Source of the DNA: JACQHM01 sp964535215
GTDB taxonomy: Bacteria; Methylomirabilota; Methylomirabilia; Methylomirabilales; JACQHM01
DNA length: 52,720 bases
Direction of reading: 5' to 3'
Assembly (NCBI GenBank): GCA_964535215.1
Contig: CAZHST010000023.1
Coordinates: 1-52,720 of the forward strand
Shown: piece after piece, positions 26,505 to 35,229 of the stretch
How positions within the stretch are numbered: the first letter of the stretch is position 1
Layout: each line of letters opens with the position of its first letter
Position numbers and translations under genes: made by a program
Notes under the pieces: model-generated
Seen by the model: the letters and a program-made list of their open reading frames with translations, nothing else
What the model was told of the DNA's origin: nothing
The model's database searches: none

Positions 26505-26618
26505 GGAAAACCGGCCTTCAAGGGTCCCGGCCCTAAGGCTCGTAATTTCTTGTTATAAAAGGCAGTCGACATCCAACCTCCCTATGCAAGAGGAGCCACT
26601 GAAAGGGCCAAGGAACCA

Positions 26619-26649
26619 GGGAATTTCTCCGGGGGAGGGAATTTCTCCC
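26619..26649. promoter_or_regulatory. tandem enhancer-like repeats
   Basis: Two identical 12-bp copies of GGGAATTTCTCC start at 26619 and 26637, 18 bp apart, each partly palindromic. They lie about 140-170 bp upstream of the predicted sigma-54 start, where activator sites are usually found, and just past the stop codon of the NtrC-type gene. Confidence 0.6.
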
Positions 26650-26655
26650 AGGGGA

Positions 26656-27996
26656 TCAGGAGGGGATGCGATACACCTTGATCTTGTGGTTCAAGGTCTT
26701 CACATCGATCCCGAGGAGGCGGGCAGCCTGGGCCTTTCGACCATTGGTGTAGGCGAGGACCTTGGCGATGTGAAGCCGCTCCATCTCCGAGAGGGACAGG
26801 GGAGCGGGTTCTCGGAGGGCAGGGGACCCGTCCTCAGGACGGATGTTTGGCGGAAGATCATCGAGACCGATGACATCGCCCTGGGAGAGGATGACCAGGC
26901 GCTCGATGGTATTGGCCAGCTCCCTCACGTTTCCCGGCCATGGGTACTCGGTGAGGAGTCGGAGGGCCTCGGGGGTGATGGTCTTCACCGGCTTTCCCGG
27001 GAGACGGAACCTCTCCAAGAAGTGCTCGATCAGGAGGGGGATGTCCTCTTTCCGTTCCCGGAGAGGAGGGAGGTAGAGGCTGATGACATTCAAGCGATAG
27101 TAGAGGTCCTCCCGGAAGCGACCCATCCTGACCTCCCGGGCCAGGTCCTTGTTTGTGGAGGCGATGATGCGGACATCCACCTTGAGGATCCGGGTCCCTC
27201 CCACCCGGCGGAGCTCGCCGGTATCGAGGACCTGGAGGAGTTTGGCCTGCATCGCCTGGCTCATCTCCCCGACCTCGTCCAGGAAGAGGGTCCCCCCATC
27301 GGCCACCTCAAAGAGACCTAGCTTTGTGCCCACAGCCCCGGTGAAGGCCCCCTTTTCATAACCGAAAAGCTCGCTCTCCAACAGTTGATCCTGGAAGGCA
27401 CTACAGTTGATGGTGAGAAACGGTTGGGCGGCCCGCCGGCTCCTCTGATGGATCACCGTGGCCAGCAACCCTTTGCCGGTGCCTGTCTCCCCCTGGATCA
27501 GGGCACTGGCATCACTGGGGGCGATGCGCTCGACGGTTTCAAGCAGCGATCGGATGGCCCGGCTTCGACCCAGTATAAGAGGAGGCGGCTCTTTCTGGGC
27601 GATCATGCGCTTTAAGGCGAGATTCTCTTTCTGGAGGTTCTTCTTCTCGGCGGCCCGCTTCAGCACCTCCTCCAGCTCGGAGGGCCTCGCCGGCTTGGTC
27701 AGGTAGTCGTAGGCCCCCAGCTTCATGGCCAACACGGCATCCTCGATTTCCGGGTAGCCCGTGAGGACGACCACCTCCGCGGCAACCCCCAACTCTTTGA
27801 TCCTCTTCAGCGTTTCCATGCCCCCAAGACCAGGCATCCTGAGGTCTAAGAGGACGGCATCGAAGTCGTAGGCCGCCAAAGCGTCCAGGGCCTCCTCCCC
27901 ACTCTTCACGCACCGGACCCCATGCCCCTGGCGCTTCAGCTCACTCTCCATCAAGACCCGGAAGGATTCCTCATCATCAACGACAAGCACCTTCAT
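26656..27996 (-). CDS. NtrC-family sigma-54 response regulator
   Basis: A 446-aa activator. The receiver domain has phospho-acceptor D51 (LLDLRMPG) and K101 (LTKP). The AAA+ domain has Walker A GETGTGKG at 169-176, the sigma-54-contacting GAFTGA loop at 216-221 and Walker B LFLDEVGEM around 238. The C terminus is a Fis-type helix-turn-helix (about 405-446, RKAQAARLLGIDVKTLNHKI). The ATG overlaps the kinase stop by 4 bp, so the pair is coupled. The likely target is the promoter at 26489-26504 just downstream. Confidence 0.95.
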   Translation of the reverse strand: MKVLVVDDEESFRVLMESELKRQGHGVRCVKSGEEALDALAAYDFDAVLLDLRMPGLGGMETLKRIKELGVAAEVVVLTGYPEIEDAVLAMKLGAYDYLTKPARPSELEEVLKRAAEKKNLQKENLALKRMIAQKEPPPLILGRSRAIRSLLETVERIAPSDASALIQGETGTGKGLLATVIHQRSRRAAQPFLTINCSAFQDQLLESELFGYEKGAFTGAVGTKLGLFEVADGGTLFLDEVGEMSQAMQAKLLQVLDTGELRRVGGTRILKVDVRIIASTNKDLAREVRMGRFREDLYYRLNVISLYLPPLRERKEDIPLLIEHFLERFRLPGKPVKTITPEALRLLTEYPWPGNVRELANTIERLVILSQGDVIGLDDLPPNIRPEDGSPALREPAPLSLSEMERLHIAKVLAYTNGRKAQAARLLGIDVKTLNHKIKVYRIPS

Positions 27997-29726
27997 GAGA
28001 CCTCACCAACGGGGAGCTTCACCGTCACAACGGTGCCTCTGCCGACCCCCTCGCTCTTGACCTCGATGATCCCCCCGTGTTGCTCGACGATGCTCTGGCA
28101 GATGGGAAGACCGAGGCCGGTACCTTTGCCCACCTCCTTGGTGGTGAAGAACGGGTCAAAGATCTTGGGAAGGTCCTGGGGGGAGATGCCACACCCGTTA
28201 TCCGATACGGAGATTTCTACGAAATCGGAGGCGGCCCATGACGGGTGACTTGGGACCGGCCCCTGGCCACTGGATACGCATCTTACGGCGATGCGCACTT
28301 CTCCACCGCCCTCGATCGCGTCCAAGGCATTGGTCAGCAGATTCAGGAGGAGCTGTTGAAGCATCTGAGGATCAGCCCTCACCTTGATCGGCCCTGGAAG
28401 GGGCTCCACCACGATCCCCTTGTTGGCCATGGCCGCCTGCCTCTCCACGAAGGAGACGGCCTCCTCGATGACCTTCCCGATCTCAATCACGACGGAGGAG
28501 GGCTCCCGCTGCCTGGCAAAATCCAGGAGCCGCCGGACGATGGTGGCGGCGCGATCCACCTCCTTTGCAATCATCTGGAGGAACCTCGGAAAATCCGCGA
28601 ACTCTTTCGAGGCGAGGAGGCTTCCGGCCTGAGCACGACGCTGGAGGGCCTCGGTGAAGCCGGCGATGGAATTTAAGGGGTTGTTCAGCTCGTGGGCCAG
28701 ACCGGCCGCCAGCCGGCCAAGGGCGGCAAGCTTCTCCTGTCTGACCAAGAGGTCCTGGGACCGTTTCAGCTCCTGGTAGGAGCGCTGGAGCTCCTCGTAC
28801 AACCGGGCGTTCTCGATGGCGATGGCCGCCTGGGTGGCCAGCGTCGCGGCCAAGGCCTCATCCTCCTCGCTGAACTCCAACGCCCCCTGCTTCTCGGTGA
28901 GGTAGAGGTTGCCGAACATCTTTCCCTTCGAGACGATGGGCACGCCGAGGAAGGAGCGCATCGGGGGATGGTTCGGTGGAAAGCCGTGGGCCCGGGGATC
29001 CTTGGTCAGGTCCACGAGGCGCAGGGGTTTCCCTTCCCGCATCAGGACCCCCAGGATGCCTTTCCCCACCGGCGGCTGTCCGATGGATGCCTTCGTCTTC
29101 TCATCAATCCCCGCCGTGATGAACTGGGCCAGGCCCCCCTTCTCATCCAAGATGCCGAGGGCCCCGTACTTGGCGTTGACGAGCTTGCAAGCCATATTCA
29201 CGATCCGCTGGAGCACGGCCTTTAGGGAAAGCTGGGCACTTAAGACCATCCCCGCCTTCACCAGCGTCTTAAGCTGGCTCGTCTCCTTCTTTATCACCTT
29301 CTCCCGCTCCTCGACAAAGGCGAGGGCAACGGTGGCCAGGATCCGGTTCGCCACCGGAGAATAGACATCCAGGGCCTTCGCCAGCCGGTCCACATCGGCG
29401 TTGTACTTCTTGAAGAGGGATCGCCGGAACACATCGCGCAGGGTAAGCAGACCCTCAATCACATGCTCGGTGGTCATCCTCCCGAGCACCCCCTGCTTCG
29501 CCATCGTCCGGGCATAGGCCAGGGCCGCTTCATAGCTCCCGGTCTCCAGGCAACTGATACACGTGTCATAGAGGGCGACCGACTCCGCCTCCACCTCCTG
29601 AGCGGTAAAGCCTTTCAGAAGGCCTTTGGCGGTCATCTGCCGGACCCACTGCCGGCGCAAAGAGTCCCGCCTCCCCCGGAAGTGGTCAACCAGCTCTTGC
29701 AGGAACCTGTCCTTGACCAGGGCCAC
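27993..29726 (-). CDS. soluble GAF-domain sensor histidine kinase
   Basis: A 577-aa kinase with no membrane segment. Residues 1-150 form an all-helical region recalling RsbR-type non-haem globin sensors. A GAF domain spans about 165-310 and then a coiled coil. The HisKA motif is AAGLAHELNNP with His345, and the HATPase core (about 430-577) has N-, G1- and G2-boxes (NALDAI, DNGCGI, GKGTGLGL). It phosphorylates the regulator it overlaps. The start is GTG at 29726 with a weak purine stretch upstream; it follows the ThDP enzyme by 27 bp. The signal is probably cytosolic (inference). Confidence 0.9.
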   Translation of the reverse strand: MALVKDRFLQELVDHFRGRRDSLRRQWVRQMTAKGLLKGFTAQEVEAESVALYDTCISCLETGSYEAALAYARTMAKQGVLGRMTTEHVIEGLLTLRDVFRRSLFKKYNADVDRLAKALDVYSPVANRILATVALAFVEEREKVIKKETSQLKTLVKAGMVLSAQLSLKAVLQRIVNMACKLVNAKYGALGILDEKGGLAQFITAGIDEKTKASIGQPPVGKGILGVLMREGKPLRLVDLTKDPRAHGFPPNHPPMRSFLGVPIVSKGKMFGNLYLTEKQGALEFSEEDEALAATLATQAAIAIENARLYEELQRSYQELKRSQDLLVRQEKLAALGRLAAGLAHELNNPLNSIAGFTEALQRRAQAGSLLASKEFADFPRFLQMIAKEVDRAATIVRRLLDFARQREPSSVVIEIGKVIEEAVSFVERQAAMANKGIVVEPLPGPIKVRADPQMLQQLLLNLLTNALDAIEGGGEVRIAVRCVSSGQGPVPSHPSWAASDFVEISVSDNGCGISPQDLPKIFDPFFTTKEVGKGTGLGLPICQSIVEQHGGIIEVKSEGVGRGTVVTVKLPVGEVS

Positions 29727-29753
29727 GCCAGCCCTTTCCCCCTTGACGCCGCG

Positions 29754-31388
29754 CTACATCGGGCAGACCAGGTGCCCCATCCGCTCGGTGAGTTTCACGT
29801 TCTCGGTGTAGTCCACCGGCACATCCACGACACTTGGCCCCTGGTGCTGAAAGGCCTCCCTGAGGATGGGCAGAAGTTCCGATGCAGCCTGGACCCTGTA
29901 ACCCTTTGCCCCAAAGGCCTCGGCCAGCTTTGCAAAGTCCGGGTTGCCGAAGGCCACCCCCGACTCCCTCCCGAACCGGTTCATCTGCTTCCATCGGATG
30001 GAGCCGTAGCCGTCGTCCCGGAAGATAACATTGACCACCTGAAGTCCCAGGCGGCAGGCCGTCTCCAACTCCTGACAGTTCATGAGGAATCCCCCGTCGC
30101 CGCTGACGGCCACGACCTTCCGCTCGGGGTAGACGAGCTTCGCCGCGATGGCCCCGGGAAGGGCGATCCCCATGGCGGCATAACCGTTGGAGATGATGAC
30201 CGTGTTCGGTTCATAGGCCGGGTACAGCCGGGCGATCCAGAGCTTGTGGGCCCCCACATCAGAGACCAGGATGTCCAGAGAACCCATGACGGTGCGGAGG
30301 TCATGGAGGATCCGTTGCGGTTTCAAAGGGTAGGCCTCAGACAGGGCGTTCTCCTGAAGCTCCCCAAGGATCCACTCCCGGAGGGTCTTGGTGTACCGGG
30401 TATCCTTTGTGACACGGATCTGCGCATTCAACAGCTCCAGGGACTCCCGGACATCGGCCACGATCTCCACCGCCGGCTGGTAGTAGCTATCCACCTCGGC
30501 AGGGGTGAAGTCAATGTGGATGATCTTCTTCTTCCGATCGGGGTTCCAGAACTTTGGGGCGTACTCGACCAGATCGTACCCGACGGCGATGATCAGATCG
30601 GCCCGGTCGAACCCGCACGACACGTAATCCCTGGCCTGAAGCCCACACGTCATGAGGGCCAGCTCGTGGTCCGCCGGGACACAACCCTTTGCCATGAACG
30701 TGTTGGCCACCGGGATCCCGAGGCGTGCCGAAAACTCCCGAAGCTCCTTTGAGGCCCTGCCCCGGATGACGCCATTTCCGGCGAAGATCAACGGGTAAGA
30801 GGCCTCCTCGATCAACTCGGCCGCGGCCTTGAGGGACGGACGATCCGGCGAGGGACGTCTCGGGCGCTCAGGCGAGAGGGGAGCCCCTTCCACCAGCTCC
30901 CCCGCTACATCCTCAGGCAGCTCCAGGTGGCACGCTCCAGGTTTTTCGACCTGGGCCAGTTTAAAGGCCTTCCGGACCACCTCGGGGATAATCGAGGCCG
31001 TCTCGATCCGGGTGTTCCACTTGGTAATCGGCCTGAAGTTTTCGACGATGTCAATGTACTGGTGCGACTCCTTGTGGACCCGGTCCCGGCCCGCCTGACC
31101 GGTGATGGCGACCAAAGGGGCCCGGTCCAAGTTGGCATCGGCGATCCCCGTGACCAGGTTCGTTGCCCCCGGCCCCAGGGTGGCCAGACAGACCCCCGCC
31201 TTCCCGGTCAAGCGGCCGTAGGTATCGGCCATGAAGGCCGCCCCCTGCTCGTGGCGGGTCGGGATGAATGTAATCTCGGAGCCTAAGAGGGAGTCCAGGA
31301 TGTCCAGGATCTCCTCCCCCGGCACGCCAAAGATGTAGCGCACCCCTTCGTTCTCTAAACACCTGATCAACAGATCCGAGGCCTTCAC
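29754..31388 (-). CDS. thiamine-diphosphate enzyme, acetolactate-synthase-like
   Basis: A 544-aa cytoplasmic ThDP-dependent enzyme with the three standard domains. The activating Glu47 lies in RHEQGAAFMAD. The cofactor Mg/ThDP motif GDGG begins at 430 and continues to the Asp/Gly stretch FRDDGYG. The family includes catabolic acetolactate synthase (AlsS) and other pyruvate-handling decarboxylases. No regulatory ACT subunit lies nearby, which argues against a biosynthetic IlvBN pair. The GTG start at 31388 has GAGGTGA upstream. The gene runs 27 bp ahead of the histidine kinase, so it is the first gene of an enzyme-kinase-regulator operon. Confidence 0.86.
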   Translation of the reverse strand: MKASDLLIRCLENEGVRYIFGVPGEEILDILDSLLGSEITFIPTRHEQGAAFMADTYGRLTGKAGVCLATLGPGATNLVTGIADANLDRAPLVAITGQAGRDRVHKESHQYIDIVENFRPITKWNTRIETASIIPEVVRKAFKLAQVEKPGACHLELPEDVAGELVEGAPLSPERPRRPSPDRPSLKAAAELIEEASYPLIFAGNGVIRGRASKELREFSARLGIPVANTFMAKGCVPADHELALMTCGLQARDYVSCGFDRADLIIAVGYDLVEYAPKFWNPDRKKKIIHIDFTPAEVDSYYQPAVEIVADVRESLELLNAQIRVTKDTRYTKTLREWILGELQENALSEAYPLKPQRILHDLRTVMGSLDILVSDVGAHKLWIARLYPAYEPNTVIISNGYAAMGIALPGAIAAKLVYPERKVVAVSGDGGFLMNCQELETACRLGLQVVNVIFRDDGYGSIRWKQMNRFGRESGVAFGNPDFAKLAEAFGAKGYRVQAASELLPILREAFQHQGPSVVDVPVDYTENVKLTERMGHLVCPM

Positions 31389-31632
31389 CGTTCACCTCGC
31401 TCTGGAAAGATTTTCCCCTTTTGGTCCTTCTTTCCTAGTGTTGGCGTTCCCGCCTCCCCTTGTCAAGCCCTTTTCCATGCCTAGCCTCCCAAAGCGTTGG
31501 GGGGCACGGCAGATCCGACCGACCAACCCATCCGGCAGATGGGGGGGCACCGTATCCAGGCATGGGAGGGACAGAATCGGTAAAGGACGTTCCAACCGGA
31601 GAGGGAACGCAGGAGGCCACCGAAGGAGGACA

Positions 31633-31721
31633 TGGTGCCGGGGGCGGGGGTCGAACCCGCATGGACCGTGAGGCCCGGGGGATTTTAAGTCCCCTGCGTC
31701 TTCCAGTTCCGCCACCCCGGC
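31633..31721 (-). tRNA. tRNA-Leu (UAA)
   Basis: A complete class II tRNA. The acceptor GCCGGGG pairs with CCCCGGC; the discriminator is A and the 3' CCA is encoded (31633-31635). The anticodon stem GGGGA/TCCCC closes the loop CTTAAAA, giving anticodon TAA. The T arm is GCGGG-TTCGACC-CCCGC and a long variable arm precedes it. Length is 86 nt without CCA. Confidence 0.96.
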
Positions 31722-31729
31722 CTCCCTTT

Positions 31730-31759
31730 CTTGTACCATCCTCGCGGTCATCTCGTCAA
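31730..31759 (-). promoter_or_regulatory. tRNA-Leu promoter
   Basis: TTGACG (31754-31759), 18-bp spacer and TACAAG (31730-31735). The start would be near 31723, only a couple of bases before the mature tRNA 5' end. Confidence 0.5.
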
Positions 31760-31827
31760 TGGAATCTGTCATCGGATCCCTCCCTGGTGGGGTAGTCCTT
31801 CCCCAGGGGAGGGTGGCTCGTTTTTGG

Positions 31828-31857
31828 ATGACAAGATGCCCAGGGGGAGGATACAAT
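31828..31857 (+). promoter_or_regulatory. promoter of the 2-oxoacid dehydrogenase operon
   Basis: ATGACA (31828-31833), 18-bp spacer, TACAAT (31852-31857). The leader to the E1alpha start at 31950 would be about 85 nt. Confidence 0.52.
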
Positions 31858-31949
31858 ATGGTCGGTCAAAGACCGCAAGGGAGGCTAAAGGCCTTCACCT
31901 GGGAGAGCATTGGGAAGAGCTGCCTGCGAACGAACAGAGGAGGAGGTTT

Positions 31950-32978
31950 ATGGGATCCAAACAGGGGGCGCTGACAGCGAAGCGAGGGGGGGGGAGACAT
32001 GGGGCCCTTGGCCTCACGGAAAAGGATCTTCTCGAGATGTATGAGAAGATGCTCCTGGCCCGGGCCCTGGACGAGCGGATGTGGCTGCTGAACCGACAGG
32101 GCAAAGCGAACTTCGTCGTCTCGGGCCAGGGCCACGAGGCCGCCCAGGTCGGCAGCGCCTATGCCCTGAAACGGGGGGTTGACTTTGTCCTGACCTACTA
32201 CCGGGATCACGCCGTCGTCCTGACCCTCGGGATGTCGGCCCGGGATGTGATGCTCAGCACCCTTGCCAAGGCTAACGATCCTTCCAGCGCCGGTCGACAG
32301 TTCCCCGCCCACTACAGCTTCCCTCCCCTGCGGATCGTCTCCGTCTCCAGCGCCGTCGCCACCCAGATCCCCCACGCGGTCGGGATCGCCTTGGCCTCCA
32401 AGCTGAAAGGGGAGGAGGCGGTCACCATCGTCTACTTCGGTGACGGGGCCACGAGCAAAGGAGACTTTCACGAGGGGCTGAACTTCGCCGGTGTCCACAA
32501 ACTCCCCGTGATCTTCTTCTGTGAGAACAACCGCTATGCCATCTCGGTCCCCCTTTCCAAGCAGATGGCCATCGAGGACGTGGCCGAGCGGGCGAAAGGC
32601 TACGGCTTCCCGGGGGTCGTCGTGGACGGGAATGATGTCTTAGCCGTCTACGAGGTGACCAAGGAGGCGGTGGATCGGGCCAGGGGCGGTGGGGGTCCGA
32701 CCCTGATTGAGGCCAAGACTTATCGGTTCCTCCCCCACACAAGCGAGGACGACGACCGGCGCTACCGGAGCCGGGAAGAGGTCGAGGAGTGGAGAAGGCG
32801 CGATCCCATTGAGCGCTTCAGGCAGGACCTCCTCCAGACAGGGATCCTCACCGAGACCCTGGATCAGGAAACCCGGACGCGGGTGGCGGCCGAGGCCGAT
32901 GACGCGGTGGAGTTCGCGGAGAAGAGCCCTGAGCCTGATCCGAGAGAGGCCCTCCGCCACGTGTACTTCGAGGGGTAG
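31950..32978 (+). CDS. 2-oxoacid dehydrogenase E1 alpha subunit
   Basis: A 342-aa ThDP-binding subunit. The cofactor motif begins GDGATSKGDFHEG at residue 154 and ends in the expected Asn pair (FFCENN). The phosphorylation-type loop region HTSEDDDRRYR matches branched-chain or pyruvate dehydrogenase E1 alpha; BkdA and PdhA cannot be separated with certainty, though the sequence leans to the branched-chain type. ATG 31950 follows GGAGGAGGT. A 73-codon upstream extension crosses the promoter and was rejected. E1 beta follows after 10 bp. Confidence 0.93.
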   Translation: MGSKQGALTAKRGGGRHGALGLTEKDLLEMYEKMLLARALDERMWLLNRQGKANFVVSGQGHEAAQVGSAYALKRGVDFVLTYYRDHAVVLTLGMSARDVMLSTLAKANDPSSAGRQFPAHYSFPPLRIVSVSSAVATQIPHAVGIALASKLKGEEAVTIVYFGDGATSKGDFHEGLNFAGVHKLPVIFFCENNRYAISVPLSKQMAIEDVAERAKGYGFPGVVVDGNDVLAVYEVTKEAVDRARGGGGPTLIEAKTYRFLPHTSEDDDRRYRSREEVEEWRRRDPIERFRQDLLQTGILTETLDQETRTRVAAEADDAVEFAEKSPEPDPREALRHVYFEG

Positions 32979-32988
32979 GAGGAGGGAG

Positions 32989-33972
32989 ATGCCGATCAAG
33001 ACGGTCATTGAGGCATTACGGGAGGCCCTCTTCGAGGAGATGAAGCGGGACGAGCGGGTCATTCTCCTTGGGGAAGACATCGGGATCCACGGTGGCGTCT
33101 TCCGGGCGACCGAAGGACTCCTCAAGGCCTTCGGCGAACACCGGGTGATTGATACCCCCCTGGCGGAGTCGGCGATCGTTGGGGTGGCCATCGGCTGCGC
33201 CATCAACGGCTTCCGGCCGGTGGCAGAGATCCAGTTCGCCGACTACATCTACCCCGCCATGGATCAGATCGTGAACGAGGCGGCGAAGCTTCGGTACCGC
33301 TCCAACGGGGCCTGGGGCTGCCCCCTGGTGATCCGGGCACCGTGGGGGGCCGGCGTCCACGGCGGCCTCTACCACTCCCAGAGCATCGAGGCCTTCTTTG
33401 CCCACGTGGCGGGCTTAAAGGTTGTCGCCCCCGCCACCCCCTACGATGTGAAGGGTCTCCTGAAGGCGTCCATCCGGGACGAGGACCCGGTCATCTTCCT
33501 GGAGCACAAGAAAACCTATCGCCTGATCAAAGGGGAGGTCCCGGACGAGGACTACATCGTCCCCATCGGAAGGGCGGAGGTAAAGCAGGAGGGACGGGAT
33601 CTCACGGTGATCACCTACGGCCTGATGCTCCACTATTCCCTGGAGGCGGCGGAGGAGGTGGCGAAGGAGGGGATTGAGGTAGAGGTGGTGGATCTTCGGA
33701 CCATCGTCCCCTTAGATAAGGAAACGATCCTGGCCTCGGTCAGGAAAACGGGGAAGGTGCTGATCGTTCATGAAGACAACAAGACGGGGGGGTTCGGCGG
33801 GGAGCTGGCCGGGCTCATCGCCGAAGAGGCCTTCGAGGACCTGGACGGGCCCATTGTACGCCTCGCGGTCCCTGATGTGCCGATGATGCCCTTCAACGCA
33901 ACCCTTGAGGACTTTCTCATGTTGAACCCGGAGAAGATCGTCGCTAAGATCCGTCAACTCGCAGCCTACTAG
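32989..33972 (+). CDS. 2-oxoacid dehydrogenase E1 beta subunit
   Basis: A 327-aa partner of E1 alpha forming the alpha2beta2 decarboxylase. Family blocks are LLGEDIG, FRATEGLL, DTPLAESAIVGVAIGCA, EIQFADYIYPAMDQI and the APWGAGVHGGLYHSQSIEAFF phosphate/cofactor contact. The Lys-rich IFLEHKKTYR segment lies near the middle. AGGAGGAGGGAG precedes the ATG, and E2 begins 8 bp after the stop. Confidence 0.94.
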   Translation: MPIKTVIEALREALFEEMKRDERVILLGEDIGIHGGVFRATEGLLKAFGEHRVIDTPLAESAIVGVAIGCAINGFRPVAEIQFADYIYPAMDQIVNEAAKLRYRSNGAWGCPLVIRAPWGAGVHGGLYHSQSIEAFFAHVAGLKVVAPATPYDVKGLLKASIRDEDPVIFLEHKKTYRLIKGEVPDEDYIVPIGRAEVKQEGRDLTVITYGLMLHYSLEAAEEVAKEGIEVEVVDLRTIVPLDKETILASVRKTGKVLIVHEDNKTGGFGGELAGLIAEEAFEDLDGPIVRLAVPDVPMMPFNATLEDFLMLNPEKIVAKIRQLAAY

Positions 33973-33980
33973 GAGGCACG

Positions 33981-35210
33981 ATGGCCATCGAGATCAAACT
34001 GCCCCATATCGGGGAGAGCGTCGTTGAGGGAACCATCACCAAATGGTTGAAACGACCGGGGGAGACGGTGAAGAAGTATGAACCCCTCTTCGAGGTCATG
34101 ACCGATAAGGTGGATGTCGAGGTCCCCTCCCCCGCTTCGGGTTTCCTGACCGAGATCCTCATCCCTGAAGGTCAAACCGTCCGGGTGGGAACGGTGGTGG
34201 CCATGATGCAGGCGGAAGAGGCACCGGAGGCAGCCCTCGCCGCGCCCGAGACGGCAAAGACCTTCCAGGGGGAGGCCGGGGCCGCCGTCGAGGAGGTGAA
34301 ATCTCCGACCGAGACGCTTAAGCCCCTGGGAACGGTTGAGCGGATCTCCCCGGTGGTCGCAAAGCTCGCCGCCCAATACGGGATTGATCTTCGCCAGATC
34401 AAGGGGACAGGGCTCGGCGGGCGGGTCACCAAACAGGATGTCCTCAAGTACCTCGAGACCCGAGGAGCCAAAGAAGCCGTCACCCCCGCCAGGGAAGCCG
34501 CCGCGGTTGAGGTCGTTCCTCCCCTCGAAGAGGGCATCGCCCTGACCCCGATCAGGAAGGCCATCGCCGAGCACATGGTCCGGAGCAAGCGGACCGCGCC
34601 CCATGTGACCACGGTGATGGAGGTGGACATGTCCCGGGTGGTGGCCTTCCGGGAGAAGCACAAGGACGAATTCCAGAAGCGGGAGGGATTTCCGCTCACC
34701 TACCTCCCCTTCTTCATCCAGGCCGCCGTGGCCGCCCTCCGGGCCTTCCCCATCGTGAACGCCACCTTCACGGAGGAGAAGATCGTTCTGAAGAAGCGGA
34801 TCCATATCGGGATTGCCGTCGCCACCGACGAAGGGCTGATCGTCCCCGTCATCAAGGATGCGGATGAGAAAAGCCTCCTCCGGTTAGCCAGGGAAGCTTA
34901 TGACCTGGCCACCAAGGCTAGGGAGGGAAGGCTCTCCCCCGATGACGTGGCGGGAGGCACCTTCACCATCACCAACCATGGAGCCTTTGGCAGCCTCCTA
35001 GGCACCCCTATCATCCACCAGCCCCAGGTGGCCATCCTGGGGACCGGGGCCGTCACCAAACGGGTGGTGGTGGTTGATGACGCCATCGCCATCCGCCCCA
35101 TGGTCTACCTCTCCTTAAGCTTCGACCACCGGGCCTTCGACGGGGCCGTGGCGGACCGGTTCCTGGCCAGGATCAAGGAGCATCTGGAGGCCGGCGGCTT
35201 CTCCCTGTAG
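33981..35210 (+). CDS. dihydrolipoamide acyltransferase E2
   Basis: A 409-aa core protein. One lipoyl domain carries lipoylated K43 (TDKVDVEVPSP). A peripheral-subunit-binding domain spans about 121-158 (RISPVVAKLAAQYGIDL, then KGTGLGGRVTKQDV). The catalytic domain ends with DHRAFDGAVADRF, where His383 and Asp387 are catalytic. An Ala/Glu-rich flexible linker joins the first two domains. The E3 dihydrolipoamide dehydrogenase is not in the window and must come from elsewhere. Confidence 0.95.
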   Translation: MAIEIKLPHIGESVVEGTITKWLKRPGETVKKYEPLFEVMTDKVDVEVPSPASGFLTEILIPEGQTVRVGTVVAMMQAEEAPEAALAAPETAKTFQGEAGAAVEEVKSPTETLKPLGTVERISPVVAKLAAQYGIDLRQIKGTGLGGRVTKQDVLKYLETRGAKEAVTPAREAAAVEVVPPLEEGIALTPIRKAIAEHMVRSKRTAPHVTTVMEVDMSRVVAFREKHKDEFQKREGFPLTYLPFFIQAAVAALRAFPIVNATFTEEKIVLKKRIHIGIAVATDEGLIVPVIKDADEKSLLRLAREAYDLATKAREGRLSPDDVAGGTFTITNHGAFGSLLGTPIIHQPQVAILGTGAVTKRVVVVDDAIAIRPMVYLSLSFDHRAFDGAVADRFLARIKEHLEAGGFSL

Positions 35211-35229
35211 GGGGAGATCGGACGATCCT

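Noticed and set aside
31437..31466. Promoter for the ThDP enzyme gene
   Set aside because: TTGACA (minus strand, 31461-31466) is present, but the only -10 at a workable spacing is AACACT, too poor to list.
31392..31856. 154-aa open frame across the tRNA gene
   Set aside because: It covers the tRNA-Leu in full and has low-complexity translation; it is a chance open frame.
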